From Nephrocerus scutellatus (lineage: Eukaryota; Arthropoda; Insecta; Diptera; Pipunculidae): DNA of 64,000 nt. Positions 12,561 to 25,589 of this stretch are shown piece after piece. The position numbers were made by a program, and so were the translations under genes. A model generated the notes under the pieces. That model was not told the DNA's origin. It saw only the letters and a program-made list of their open reading frames with translations, and searched no databases. Where the stretch lies: the NCBI GenBank assembly GCA_947095585.1, contig OX352765.1, forward strand, positions 93,084,965 through 93,148,964, read 5' to 3'. The stretch's first letter is position 1. Every line of letters begins with the position of its first letter.

Positions 12561-13529
12561 TGCTGTGCGTTGTTCCGTTTTTATATAATATATACATGCG
12601 AAGTGGTAACCCTCGAAACTAATGCGGAGCCTTAATTAGCGCTTCAATGTATCGTTTCAATCCCACATATCTCGGAAGACATAAATTGTTGTTAGTACGC
12701 TTTCATATCAAGTCTATATATGTATTCAATTATAAGATCAGTTCATTCATTCTGTACTCCGAAGGCTTTTTCATTTTAACACAAAATGGTTTCTTTATGA
12801 TAAAGACCTTGTTAGGGGCAGAAAATTGAAAAGATATTTAGAAATAACAAATTCGTTACTTGACGGCACTAACACTATTTTCTTAAGTTTCGCCTTTCTT
12901 CCCTATTTTAACCGCTTTCTCATTACCTTCTACGGGGTGTATCACAAGGCATGGTTAATACATAAAGGGGCTATTCCTGGGTTAATTACGTGTAAGTTCT
13001 GTGTTATTGGGTGGATGGTTGTCCATTTTTGCCTCCTACGTAGCTAAGAAAATTAAATATCAAACACGAAATACGAATTTCTTCTTTAGTGTTAGTACTT
13101 TTGATCAATCTAGAAGCAAAAGTTTCTGAACAGAATTGAAGCAAAAAGTATAGTACCAATTTGCCTTAAAACAATGCCTTAAAACATTAGACTTGATAAT
13201 ATCTCTGACTAAAAAATGTTATATGAATCAGTAAGCCTATAAGACTTTGATAGGCTTAGTTTGTCTGCAAAAACACCTGCACCGACTCAAATTCTTGATC
13301 TTGAAGTCGTTACTGTTCTTATTGTCTCGCAAACAAAAAAAATACAATTTACTCTTTCCGGAAATCTTTCCGTGATAATGATGCACTCGATATTGCCAAG
13401 GCATTGATATTTCCAAGTTATTGGACATTTTAGCATTTGGCATCAAGCTTTTTTGTCGCAAATCGAGTGCCTATAGAGTCGTTAAGAACCCGCTGCAATA
13501 GAATAGAAGCTACAGTTCTGATCTTTAAA

Positions 13530-13720
13530 TCCAAATCGTATTGGATGGTTTCATATCTAATGTTCACCACAAAAACGCTGGTGTTCCTCAAGGCTTTGTA
13601 TTGTCTCTAATGCTTTTTCTGATTTTCAATAATGAAGCCCTGTCAGCTAATGCCTCTTATATAATTCATTCTTTCCCTGACGACAACACTCTCAGCTTTT
13701 TATATGAGCTCACACTTTCT
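13530..13720 (+). mobile_element. CR1-like LINE fragment (RT)
   Basis: VLDGFISNVHHKN, GVPQGFVLS and HSFPDDNTLS (the last a degenerate F/Y-ADD) are readable. It is the same family as 23240-24340. Confidence 0.8.
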
Positions 13721-15519
13721 GCCATGATCGCATGATGGCATTCAAGACGCATGTGCATAGACATCTTCCTATCACCCACACGTAGTGCTTAACACTATAA
13801 GAGTGCAAATGTGTGTATACTAAAAAAAAGTATGGTCTTAGTTATTGCCTGACTAATATCTAGATTTGATGCCCTCCCTAAACAAGTTTTGGAGTTAGTA
13901 GCTTGACTTCCGCTACAAACTGCTTCAGTAAATTTTTTTAAGACATGCAGCCATTTTAGGGTACATCTCATCTCTTGTGTGTATATCCTAAAGTCTAAAA
14001 ACTGGCACCAACCCACTGTCACCAACATCATCGACTAATCGACTTAAACAACATCATTGAACCTTTCAGACCAAATAAATCAACCAGTCGCCGCACTAAT
14101 TTAACCTTCAAACCACTTCAAAGTATTCCCTGATTCCCTCCTGCGGTAAATTCTGCAGATTTTTTAACCACAAATATTTCTGATATAGCAATGACGTATA
14201 TTCTGTAAATTACAGTGATCAATTATTCACATAAATTGTTATAATTACTATTTATGAGTCAAATAATCAATCAAATGATTTAATTGCACTATTTTAGAAT
14301 TTATTTCAAAAGTAATAATTAATTTTGTTAGTTGCCTCTGGCTGGAATACCACACTTGGTGGATAATGCGCAATTCCAAAAATGTATAATACATATTGCT
14401 AGTAATTAAGATAAAGGATGAAAGATGGATAACACTTTAATTAATTTGGCGTCAGCGGCATTAGAAACCGATCGACCAAAATAATTTCCCCCTTCACAAA
14501 ATATTTCTGCAACACGAAACGCAATAGGGTTCTTCTACATAACTAACAAATCCTAGTGCTTTAAGTTATGCGTTTTAGATTTAAGATAAAAATTAGTTTT
14601 GTGCCTTTTCGACGGACGTGTCCTCATTACGTCTGGCGTGCGACATGCAAGTCATCAGAAATTTTACGCAGTTTACAGAGTTGAATGCCACAACAAGGCT
14701 ACTCTATGACCCATTATTTTTCTACGAATATCTACGAGCATTTTTCTAGCGAAAATCCTTTAGGCAAACTATGATAATGGGGTCATTTAGCAGTCAAGGT
14801 CACCAGCCACCCCCGTTGTGTCAAGGGAGTTATTATTGAACGGCAAGTTACGCTTTGTCGCCGTCTCTGAAAGAACAACACAAAAAGTCAACACGGCGCT
14901 TTCCATCTTCTCTTTTGCACTTGTGTGAGTACCTCCTTCGACTTATACGAGTAGATATTGTTTCTCGTATATACGAGGCTAAGCTTCTATCATTTGGGGT
15001 TTCGTTTGCTGTCTGTTATTGTGTGTACATTGTAACCGATAGAAGTAAGTGGTAGATTGGAAAATTTTCCACTCGCACAAAAAAGTATTCCTTTCCATGC
15101 ATCAGGCGACTAAGTACCCCACCAGAGAAGAATATGGCGAACTCCTCTCATAAGGGATATATGACGTAGATTTTTTTGGCAAGTAATTTTGCTGATAAAT
15201 TGGTAAAATGAAAAGCAACTTGTAAACGAACACGACAACTACAACGCAAAACCTTAATTCCCTGTTTACTCCGTTTCTTACCTTACATATGCACAGCAGC
15301 AATGGAACCTTCCATCGTTGTGCATATAGAAAGCAACACAATGGCACGAAGAGCTTACAATTGAATCTTTGCATCGAATTAATGCGATAATCATCTCTTA
15401 AGCATCAACACTAGATCTTTAAATTTTCCAACTGCTGATCAAAAAATATTGCTTCGATTTGACTACAGTTAAGGGATGTCTCCAAGGAGGAGTGCTTTCT
15501 CTCATGGTCACTTGTCATT

Positions 15520-16350
15520 GACAATCTACCAGTCGATCTTCACAGATCAGGCTACATCGCCAGTGTATCTCGGTGTTATCCTTTGTAAACGGCTAAATTG
15601 GAATTCTCATATCAAGTCCGTCATCGAATGCGCCACTAGGGCCATGTGGGCCAGTAGACGCCTGTACGGGAGAACTTGGGGTCTAAATCCTAAAATTGTA
15701 CGTTGGATGATGGCAATGATGGGGAGACCTATTATCACTCATGCGGCTATCGTTTGGTGGCCGAAAGTTTTTGAACGGACAACGGCAACTAAGCTTCAGA
15801 AGCTACAAATAGCTGACTGTCTAGGTATAACGAGTGCCATACGCACCTGCCCTACGACAGCACTAGAAGCTGTTGTAGGAAATTTGAGGTAGAAATATTG
15901 GACCGGGTAAACTGGATGGAAACTGGAGTTGGAGCTGGTGTCTTTGGATCTAACACCAAAGTCTCGATACCAAGCTCGGTATTCCAGGCGGAACTCCATG
16001 CCATTGAAATCCGCGCCGGGATTAACCTTTATAAAGGAATTAATGGCGCTAGAATATATATCTTTTCAGATAGCTAGGCAGCACTTAAAGCACTGACGTC
16101 CAATTTAATGGACTAAATATCAGTCAAAATCTGTTACGATGCACTGCAATCTCTTGCTAGACACAACAAAGTCAAACTCGGTTGGGTTCCGAATCTGCAG
16201 ATGTAGACTGTAGGTTCATCTTGGAAGTTGAAGAGTCATCCGATAACATTCTCTGTGAAAGCATTACTTTGGTTAAGGAGACCCATCTTTGTCTGCCATA
16301 TTGGCTATGGTAGAAATAAAATAAAAACCGTTGAGTGCTTTGAGAACCAT
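15520..16350 (+). mobile_element. LOA/R1-like LINE relic: RT end and RNase H
   Basis: The open frame 15476-15892 reads VYLGVILCKRLNWNSHIKSV, GRTWGLNPKIVRWM and ITHAAIVWWPKVFE, the RT thumb region of this clade. RNase H follows in other frames (15920-16200: FQAELHAIE, IFSDS, ALKAL). It has decayed and ends before the C-terminal finger. Confidence 0.8.
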
Positions 16351-17989
16351 TTGGTATCTTGCGACGTTAGATCGTTTTCTAGGGCGATCAACCTTGTTTA
16401 AATAAGGTCCACCGACCACTTATTGTAAACCGTACACAACACAACGCTATTTCCTTTTCTTGTATTTTGAAAAAGGTTGTGAGTATTGATTTGCACATCT
16501 TGGGTTTTGCCAAGGATTTGCCGCAGTGTGAATATTTAGACAACTGTGAACTTTCTGGCTCAAAGCCGCATGGTAGCGGCTAGTCAGGTTGTAAATGAGC
16601 AGCTTAATGCATTTACATACGAGTATTAAGGAAGATAGGATACTGACTGCGATTTCCTTCTTTATCTCAAAAGAACGTCAATTTCGGTCGCAAAATCAGA
16701 CGTGAGCCATAAGTCTTTCAAACACGCGTGAGGTGTATCGTCCTAATGACAATTAGTATACAAATTAGTAAAAGTACAAGAAATTGATGATGTTGTCGGG
16801 TAACTCGATTCTTCTATCGTCTCATTTATAAGTCTAGTCACATACTATTGACTACTGGAATTAGTGTCAAAAGTTAAAGTGGCTCTGTTTGCCATTTTGT
16901 GAAATTCTCGGGATCGGGAGTAGCAATTACCAATCACGCACTTTTCTCAATCTTTCTTTTTCCTTAGGTGTTTCTCGCGCCTTTTGTGCTCGTAGAGCTC
17001 ACAAGCAGCAGTCGTCCTTTTTAGCACCGCCATTTTTTTCAAATTGTAAAGTACAAAAACCAATTTAAAAAAAAACTCCAATAAAGTCGTTGCGGGAACT
17101 TTTTTGTATCAACTAAGTAGAGATTTTATTTGCCGTTTGTCAGTTTTCTCGATTTTTCATTCTCGCATTTGTCATGCATCCGGCAAATAGAAAGTTTTTT
17201 TTTCTTCTCAAGTTAAGTATCCAATTATTTTTGTCATTAACTCACACGCTCACATATGTACTTACTGTAAACGACAGTAATAATTGGGGATAGTAATTGG
17301 GTAGTCGAACTGAAAATCATGACTGAGCGGAAAATTAATGATACGCACAATTGCCACTGATTCCATAGCTGGGCAGAATTCAATCAACCGACAAGTGTCG
17401 ATTTGGTTATAAAACAAAATTTGAGTTAACTGCACTGCAAATTAAATTCGTTACCCGAGCTGTTTGCGGTTAGTTATATATACTTTTAGTTGATTGGTTG
17501 GAAATTTTTATTAACTGGGAGTTAGTTAAACAAATTTAAGGTCGTTTTTTAAAAAAATCGATACTACTTAGATAGAAGCTGTTCCGAAGTGTTCTGATAA
17601 CTTTTTGTGCTGCACGTAAGTCTACCAGGACTATGTCGGAATAAATCGTGATGAGAATTATATTTTTCTCTAGTGAATCCCATTTTGTGTGAAAAAACAA
17701 TTAAAAGTTATTTCAAATAACATTTATGGGCTTTTATTTTGGCCATTTCCCTTCACTTCGACAAAGTTTTACTTAAACCGTAATTTTTTAACAACCCTTT
17801 TAACGAATTTGAAAAATAATTTGCGTAGTGTTTTATGTATTAGCCACTTTTACTCTAACTCCTACTGTTTTAAACACTTTTTTATTAACTTGCCTGTGTA
17901 TGTGTTCTGCCTTTCTGTCGGTTCATATGTCATTCTGTCACACTTTTTTCATTCCAATGTTGTGAGTTAAAGTCTCCTACGCATTTTTG

Positions 17990-18420
17990 TGGATGACTTC
18001 TCGAGGCGTGTCTTGGATATCCTTGAGGAGGTTTTAATGGGAGTCTTGAGGGGGTCTTGGGTTAGTCTTGAGGTATCCTTGAGGGGGTATTGAGGTTATT
18101 TTAAGAGGGTCTTAAGTGGGGTTTTAAGGAGGTCTTAAGAGGGTTTTAAGGTGGTCTATTGGGGGTTCTATGGTGTGTCTAGAGGTGGGTCTTAATGAGG
18201 TTTCGAGGAGTTTCTAGGTAGTCTTGGGGGAGTTTTAAGAGGGTCTTTAGTGGGGTCTGGAGAGGGTATTATAGAGTCTTAGGGTTGTCTAGAGGAGGTC
18301 TTAATGGGGTCTTTAGGTGGTCTTAAGGTAGGTATTGAATAGGTCTTGAGAGAGGAGATTTTTGAGGTCCTTTTAGGGGTCTTTTGAGAGTTTTTTGGGG
18401 GTCTTTTGGAGGCCTCCATA
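17990..18420 (+). repeat. G-rich degenerate minisatellite
   Basis: The + strand is a run of variants of GGGTCTTGAGG, with G runs of 3-5 repeated roughly every 15-20 bases for about 430 bp. The lower strand is a CCTCAAGACC repeat. It has no coding potential. Clustered G runs make it a plausible G-quadruplex former. Confidence 0.8.
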
Positions 18421-18599
18421 TTACCATCCCATCTTCATATTATTGAAATAAAAAAATTGTAATTAAAAACTAAAAAGTATAAAATAAAATAATATTAAAA
18501 TTTAAAAAAAATGCTCTTTTTAAAGCATAACCTGCCCCCTAAAAGGTAGAAAACTAAATGCGTGGTAGATCTGGGCCATGTAGAACTGTTATAAAATAA

Positions 18600-18890
18600 A
18601 TGAAAATTGCTGGAATGTCTTAAATGGAAATCTGGAATATTTTTATGAACATGTGTATCTCGGATGGACAACACTTTTTGTAAAAATTTTGGAGTGATCG
18701 GGTCCCAGGGTCGAGGGCCCCATAAATTTTTTTTTTAAATTTACCCGATTTTCTTGTACTTTTATACGCATGTGTATCTCTCCGATGGATAACACTTTTT
18801 GTCAAAATTTTGGAGTGATTGAGTCCAGAGGTCGGGTGCCCATTTTTTAAAAAAATTCACGCGATTTTCTTAAAATGTCACATTGTGGAT
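18600..18890 (+). repeat. Satellite family A, two monomers
   Basis: Two direct copies about 130 bp apart share atgtgtatctc, ggataacactttttgt and ttttggagtgat followed by a poly-T/A tract. The poly-T of the second copy runs into the (TTTG)n array. Confidence 0.85.
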
Positions 18891-18901
18891 TTGTCGCTCA
18901 T

Positions 18902-19088
18902 TTTTGTTTGTTTGTTTGTTTGTTTGTTTGTTTGTTTGTTTGTTTGTTTGTTTGTTTGTTTGTTTGTTTGTTTGTTTGTTTGTTTGTTTGTTTGTTTGTT
19001 TGTTTGTTTGTTTGTTTGTTTGTTTGTTTGTTTGTTTGTTTGTTTGTTTGTTTGTTTGTTTGTTTGTTTGTTTGTTTGTTTGTTTGTA
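18902..19088 (+). repeat. (TTTG)n microsatellite, about 46 units
   Basis: This is uninterrupted TTTG over about 185 bases. It creates long spurious FVCL-type open frames on both strands, which are not genes. It abuts satellite A. Confidence 0.98.
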
Positions 19089-19174
19089 ATGTTTGTAATC
19101 CGATTTTAATCAAACTTCTCAAATAAAGAATTTACTCGAAAAATTTAAATTTTTATGGGTTGTTTTTATTTTTT

Positions 19175-19415
19175 TACCTTAATAATATTATTTTATTTTA
19201 TCGTCCATTTTACGCATTCGTCGTGTTGCGCGTGTTATATTTTTTTACACAACTGGAAAATTAATAAAATAAAAACAATTATTACTCTCGGACGTTTGTC
19301 AGACATTCACGAGAGGTGAGACAGTGAAAAAGATTTTACGTGTTTTTCTGGAATTTGAACTTCGAACTTCCCGCTCAGTATATTCCATCGCACGCACGGT
19401 GTCCACACACTTATT
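19175..19415 (-). mobile_element. tRNA-derived SINE copy
   Basis: The body shares ACTCTCGGACGTTTGTC, TTCGTCGTGTTGCGCGTG and ACGAGAGGTGAGACAGTG with the 31320 copy. The head at the right (19360-19410, - strand) has a B-box-like GAAGTTCAAATTCC. An (AATAAT)-like tail lies at the left. Confidence 0.75.
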
Positions 19416-20964
19416 AGGACAACCAAATAGAGTCGAAAATAGAAAGTATAGTAAGCTGTTATTGGCAAACGCTCCACAGTGTGTCTTCACTGTACAATAA
19501 CACAAAGATCCATCAATTATAGCATTATCCTGTGATTTATGATGAATCATTAATATGATTTTGAAAGGAAAGTTTAAAATTTAAGAACTACATATATGTT
19601 AGACAAGTATAGAAAACCGGGAGTGGCTTAATTTCTTGCATCCCAAAATTCTACATCCCTAAAATCCCGTAAATTTATATAATCCCGTAAGTACTACATC
19701 CCACAAATACAAAAACCCTCCCTTTGGTATGCACGATTTTGGGTTGCGGGATTATCCCGTAAACCTTACTAAACGTATAAAAAAGGCCAAATAAAGAAAA
19801 AGAAAACTAGTTCAACCATTCAACCCATGCCCCTTTTACCAGATTTGCGTAAAAAACATAGTAAAACATAACATAACAATCACAAAAGAATCCACCCCAC
19901 AGTAGTTGTGTGTCGGCTTATCGTTATCATCTCTGTCACGTCGACACAATAAAATACTCGTATGGAATATATCTTTATCTACAACATTGATCAAGGGATC
20001 TTATAGCCTACGAGTATACAGACTGATGATCTACTTAGTCTTTACACAAGTTAATCAATGTCCTTTGTCCAATGAATGTATTAACCTCAATGTGATGAGA
20101 TTACAAGTAGCAATCATTCAATCAATCAAGCAACCAATATATGTCATTAATTTACAAGTATAATGCTGTGTGTCTTGTTTATTGCCTACTCGACATCGCT
20201 CATAAGATTTATAGAGGGTGATTACCCGTTACCAGGACACTCTTGTACACATTTTTATTGAGTGCACAATCTTCACGAATGTAATCCTGCATAGTAGGAC
20301 AGAGACACAAATAATTAAATCAATTATTTTCCATCCATATGGAGGACACATTTAGCATTTTTGTCACAAAAACATTGGCAAAACTCCTGCGTACTTTGTG
20401 CTCACTAATCAGTCATCTATCGACACAGTAAGAAAAGACCCATTTGCGAAAATTGGAAAATAGCTAATCTTCAACCAACCCAACGTTTGATTTAGTGTTT
20501 GGTCACTTCTATTCGAACAGCGCACAAGCTCATCTTTTGGCGAACGAATAGCACAACCTGTCACGATTGAAGAATTACTACGAATAGTTGTACAATGTCA
20601 CGACCACGTCCATGAAACGTACACCTACCACCGAAAACTTAAAGGCTCAAAAGGTGTAGTTGAAATTCGGCAAGTGCTGTGTCAGAGGCATTCTAAATTA
20701 ATACTGAACTACTCCATCGGCTCATTGTGAAATCAGACCTAGCCATTGCATTGCAATACTGGGAATAAATAGACGTTATTTGGAAAAAACGTTCTTAGTA
20801 TAAAAGGAAAATGGAATATATGAAGCGCTTCTCATAGACGTGCGCAGGCGTAATCCAGCTCCAGTTACACCTTTATGGGGGTGCATAGCTTTGTTAGCTG
20901 GGTGTAGCTAATAAGAAAAACCTACAGGGAGATACAAGTGCACGTAGAGCATACTACACAAGCT

Positions 20965-21030
20965 TGCCACTCTTCAACCACGTTCCTCCTGCTCAGTAGC
21001 CACGCGCTTTTCCACTGAGCCACGGCGCCC
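20965..21030 (-). mobile_element. SINE tRNA-like head fragment
   Basis: The - strand reads GGGCGCCGTGGCTCAGTGG at the start, with a perfect A-box TGGCTCAGTGG (complement of 21012-21022). A GAGCAGGAGGAAC segment follows. The body is absent, so it is truncated. Confidence 0.6.
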
Positions 21031-22413
21031 ACATTTAAAGGAATGCCCTACTTCAAATTCGCATTTTTCGATTTTTACATTATACTGAGGGCAGGCATGG
21101 AGTTCCCGTTCGACTGATTCAAGGAATTCTATTTTTCATCATATGTGGAATCCTCTGTAGGTGCGTGAACGTTAACTGGCGAAGTTAATGTAGAAAATTT
21201 AAAAACCCAACTTATAGGCATATAGTTGTTGTTTTGTTCCAATTCAAAGCTCAATCGTCATGCCCTAATGGGGAGCTCAGCTTCCACATCTTTGTTTAGA
21301 TAATTTTTACTCTCACTCCGATAGCATTCCGCACAGGTAAATTTTCGCCTGCTTTTAGTTTAGCAATTTTCTCAGTTATTTGTCCCACAGTTAATGTATG
21401 TCATGTTCACGAGTACACATGTGCTGGGTTTGTCAACCCGTGCTTCTGAACTAGAAAAACCGTCCTTATTCTATGTTGCTTATCTGATTCTGTTGCACGA
21501 ATATCTCTAATTTAAATGTGAATTGGAAAAATTGACATCTTACAAGACGCCTCACCCTGTGCATATGGAATTGTGTATCGTTGCAAAATTGAAGACAACA
21601 AATACAACAATCACCTACCCTCCTGGCTGAGCAAATCACAATCACAAATGAGCACTGACCTTCACTGATGTGTACCTTTCATTGTGTAGCTAATAGAGCT
21701 GCATAGCTGTATGTTTCTATTGCACACGTATCCTCATTTTCAAACTGCTATACTTGTGGATTTATATCCTTTCGGTATCCTCTTATCCTACTATCTATAC
21801 TTTAAAAACAAGCAGCAAAATCGCACAAAACGTTATTTGCCTTCGTTCGTTGGTGGAAAAAAGAATCGAGTTCAACGTCATAACCGCTGTTGGCAGAAGT
21901 GATTGACATGTTAACTTGTGTGGGGTGTGGTGAGGGCTTAGTATAAACGCCGGGTATGTGGGAGGTGCTCTCGATGATATGGCACAGATAAATCGAGGCA
22001 CGGTTAACGGCGTAGCATAAGAAACTCGTTGTTTGCCAAAAGAAAATCTATGAAAAATCTCACATCAAGCTACGAACCTAAAACTATAAATAACGGATGT
22101 GATGGACTTAATATGTCAGCTGCCTCCATATTTTTGCGTTGTTAGTAGTGTACTGACAGGGTGTCCATAAACACGTCATAGTGAGTGATGCTAATATGCT
22201 TTTTGTGGTAGCTGACATTTATATATACATTAAGGTATATATTTACATACACATGTACATAAATACTAAACATTTTCTGAAGTTTATGTTATGCTTCCTT
22301 TGTTATTTCTTTAAGGAAGCAAAGCGTCTAACAGTGATGCTTTGTTGTTACGATTATTAAGCTTCAGTATAATTTGAAAACTAATTGCATCTCTATTTTT
22401 ATCTAACTTTCAG

Positions 22414-22937
22414 ATTTGTACACAATTCAGACATTAATTCGTCGTCTCTGAACCAGGAAGGACACATTCCCCTCTCCACGTTACGCATCCATCAAACATC
22501 ACACAAAATGTCGACAACGACCTGTTCACGATTGCGGCCTATTGTGTCATCTGCGCCACAACAGCAGAACTCTCAATTACCGGAAACCATCACCACACTG
22601 ACATTATCTGTCAATTCGCTGCGCAATTGTGGCAGTGGTGCTGGTGGTGGTGGTGGTGGCTCTAGCATAGGCTCCAGCGAATCGTCAGATCCCCTCGAAT
22701 CTGACTACAGTGAAGATGATGCCGAAGTCGAGGAGGACGAACATGAAGCGACAAGTACCGGTGACAATGATAATGACCAAGACGATGACGATGACAATAA
22801 CGAGGAGGACGAGGATGAGGTTGATGATGGCAATGAAACAGATGAGGATGACAGCAGCGAGGAGAGCAGCAGTGTGGAAACAGCCAAAGGAATTCGCAAA
22901 TATCATTTAGACGATTTCCAAATTATCAAAACAGTCG
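22414..22937 (+). CDS. Pka-C3: Pka-C3 first coding exon (ATG at 22508)
   Basis: This exon encodes the N-terminal 143 residues of a cAMP-dependent-kinase catalytic subunit paralogue, a cytosolic Ser/Thr kinase. The acceptor is a pyrimidine-rich tract ending in ttcag at 22413 and the donor is gtcg/gtaagt at 22937/22938 (phase 1). I chose the ATG at 22508 because its context, cacaaaATG, fits the fly start consensus; the in-frame ATG at 22385 lies before the acceptor, in the intron. Residues 1-41 are Ser/Thr/Gln rich, 42-51 are a Gly run, and about 61-118 are strongly acidic (runs of Asp/Glu), probably disordered. From about residue 133 the kinase lead-in HLDDFQIIKTV begins. The reading frame is open from the acceptor to the ATG, so a longer N-terminus from a further upstream exon is possible. 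The coding part is 22508-22937. Confidence 0.93.
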
Positions 22938-23239
22938 GTAAGTCTGTAGTTTAGATTTTTAGCCATTTTGAGCATATTTACCGTTACGTCGATTTGTTTT
23001 TCAAAAAAACAACAGATGAAGTTCATTCTTGATTTTACCTTCACTTTTAAAAAAAACTCCCATCGATTCGTGTTTTTGTGCCAACCTGTCTGTTTGGGAT
23101 TTATGTAAAAAGGACCGGTTTAGTCGGCGGTTTCCATAAATGCGGCAACAATTACGTATGCCTTCAATGGATGTCTCCGCAACTTCATTAATCGAAGAAG
23201 TACACTGGTCAGGATAAGAAACGACAATGGTATACCAAT

Positions 23240-24340
23240 TTTATTGGAGCCCAACGAGAATTAAAAAACAACAAACTTCATTTGAAAGCAACTCTTCCGC
23301 TCATTCTGCAATGCCCATCTGCCCACCAAAAATTAAGGCAAAAATACTACAATGTCTCAAAGATAGTCAGGTCATTCGTGAAAAGAATCAAAAATACAGC
23401 CTTCTCGTCGACTCCAACGCTCATTTATAATGACACTCCAGTTGCCAGCTCTGAAGACCATGCCAATCTGTTTGCTGCGGATTTTGCAGCTAGCTCCACG
23501 CTTCCAGATTGTGCATTACTACCGCCTGCACCTCGGAGTATTGAACACTCTATGGGACAGACCTTCATTCGTACTCGTGCAGTCGCAAGAGTTTTAAACG
23601 ATCTCGCCATTCACTAATCCGCTGGGCCAGATGGTATTTTCCCACTAGTTCGGAAGAGGTGTTCTTCCAAACTGGCATTTCCATTGCGTAAGCTTTTCCA
23701 TCTTTCCCGAGAAGTTGGAAAGCAGCCTTTGTCCAGCCCATACCCAAAAAAGGCGAGCTGTCGTCTCCTTCTTTGTACCGACCCATAGCACTTACATCCA
23801 TTCTTTCCAAGGTCGTGGAAAGGTTGATCAATTTTCAGCTCATGAAATATCTTGAAACCATCGAAATCCTTAGTGATCGGTAGTACGGATTTCGTGGGCA
23901 ACGTTCTACTGGTGATTTCTCATCGAACAGTGGAACCGGTCTTTCACTGGACTAGAAGCTATCTTTCGAACGGCTCAATTATATTTGTATTGGACGGTTT
24001 CAAGTCTAAAGTACATCACTTAAATGATGGCGTTCCCCAGGGCTCTGTTTTGTCACCGACTCTCTTCCTTATTTTTATTAATGATCTCTTATCTATGACT
24101 TCTAATCCAATTCACTCTTTCGCTGACGACAGCCCTCTCAGCTCCTCATATAAGTTTGAGGTACGTCCCACTTCTCATGTGGAACTCAAACAACTACGTA
24201 TGTTAAGCACGTTAAATTCTGACCTAGACAGCATAATAAAATGGGGAGAATCATCATCATCATATTTGACTCTACAACCAGAGTCCTGCCCAGACCTGCA
24301 GCCCAAAAAAAACTCTTCACCGGTTTCGATTTCGAGCCGA
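23240..24340 (+). mobile_element. CR1-like LINE relic
   Basis: Reads in order: a linker with NDTPVASSEDHANLFAADFA (23430-23490); a broken GPDGI (23624-23638); fragments of the NYRPI block (23700-23830); YGFRGQRSTGD (23882-23920); FVLDGFKSKVHHLNDGVPQG (23985-24042); and FADDSPLSS (24118-24145). At least five frame changes occur. It is the best copy of the family in the window. Confidence 0.85.
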
Positions 24341-25589
24341 TCTCATTCATACTACTACTTTTAAAATACTCTCTCTTTTTTCAACCTTATCTTTCAATAT
24401 TCCGAAACATTAAATCGTACAGGAAGTTTGACTTGTATCACGTTAACTGAGATGTAAGATCTTTCCTTTTAATTGTAGCCAATTTCTTTGTCCTAGCAGC
24501 AGTTTTAAGCAATGATTCACTTTCGTCAATAAAAACTTATTTTTGTCCTCGCACAATAAACGCAGTGTTTATGGCGTAAATCATACCTAACTACGAGCAT
24601 AATATAATAAAAGATGACTTTTATGGCGTTAATTACTCTAATTGTAAAAATAAGTTTTATATTAACTCAAAAAAAACATTTAATTGGACCACTAGAACTA
24701 AGTAAATCAACTAAATTTGGAATTGTAGTTAATTAATTAATTAAATTTGATTGTAATTTCATCATAAATCTGTAATGAGTTGTTTCCTCCGTATGCGTCA
24801 AGCGATAAGCATACCCGCTGCTTTTCAGTCAGAGTTGGCAACACGCACGTATTCCAAATATGTACCAAAAGCCCCGAACAGTCTCAGCCAAGTCCATAAA
24901 AAGAAGGCACACCATTCATTCAATAATAGTTCAAGTGGTACGAAGCGACTGTGATGATTCGAATCTATGGCAGTCGAATCCATATTCATGTCGCGCTATT
25001 CTTCTGTTAGCAGTGGACTTTTTTGCTCTCTGTATGTTGGAGGAATAAATTTTTAATTAATTATACAAAACGTGACCAGGTGCCAGTCAGACAATTTTCA
25101 ATTCTTATTATTGATTGAAAAGACAAAACGCCTTGTCGTCAACCAACCAGCACACATGCAATATCGATCAAACAATGATTAACGGCTTTGCCCGCCAATA
25201 TGATTGATCACTTAATGTGGCTCCAAAAATGGTCATGTTTTTCAAAAAATCAATATCTCAAATAAAAAAAAACAAAAATTAAAAAAGATACGTATGCGTT
25301 GAAATCGAATCGAGTCTGTATTTGCATTTGAAGATGAACCTGCCTGAAGATATAAAAACAATCGCACGGAAGGCATCTTATGACAGTGCGTTCGTCTTAC
25401 TTAAATAGAGGCTTACTTAAATAGAGGCACTTAAATGTCTTCTGTAAATCTCTTCTCTTTTTTTTATTTTTCATCAGAGGAACAACAATTAGCATTAAGT
25501 AGAAAGAGGAATCAATACTCAATCAAACTGCACATTATCATATTAAAACTAAACTATAGTGAAACTTTATATCAGGATAGTAACGAAGT

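Larger units (their letters stand above)
7430..22413 (+). other. Proposed intron 1 of Pka-C3
   Basis: Apart from the separately listed elements, the stretches 9580-11540, 12570-13520, 13725-15510, 16360-17980, 19420-20960 and 21035-22410 show no coding region I can recognise. They are AT-rich and include a short CTA/CTT microsatellite near 10320. 10440-10760 and 14200-14460 are rich in TAAT/ATTA and TGATTTA-like homeodomain-type words and are repeat-poor, so they are candidate enhancers only. Confidence 0.4.

Noticed and set aside
18902..19088. CRISPR-like regular repeats
   Set aside because: A simple tetranucleotide run with no spacers; the organism is a fly.
18819..19126. Open frames of FVCL/TNKQ repeats on both strands
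   Set aside because: They are forced by the (TTTG)n microsatellite, which has no stop in several frames.
20200..20930. Possible decayed coding sequence
   Set aside because: Some frame text looks protein-like, but I found no motif of any family.
22385..22507. ATG at 22385 as the Pka-C3 start
   Set aside because: It precedes a strong splice acceptor at 22413 and has poor start context; 22508 has cacaaaATG.
22685..22910. Ser-rich and hydrophobic frames overlapping the Pka-C3 exon
   Set aside because: They are antisense or shifted shadows of the acidic GAT/GAC/GAG tract.
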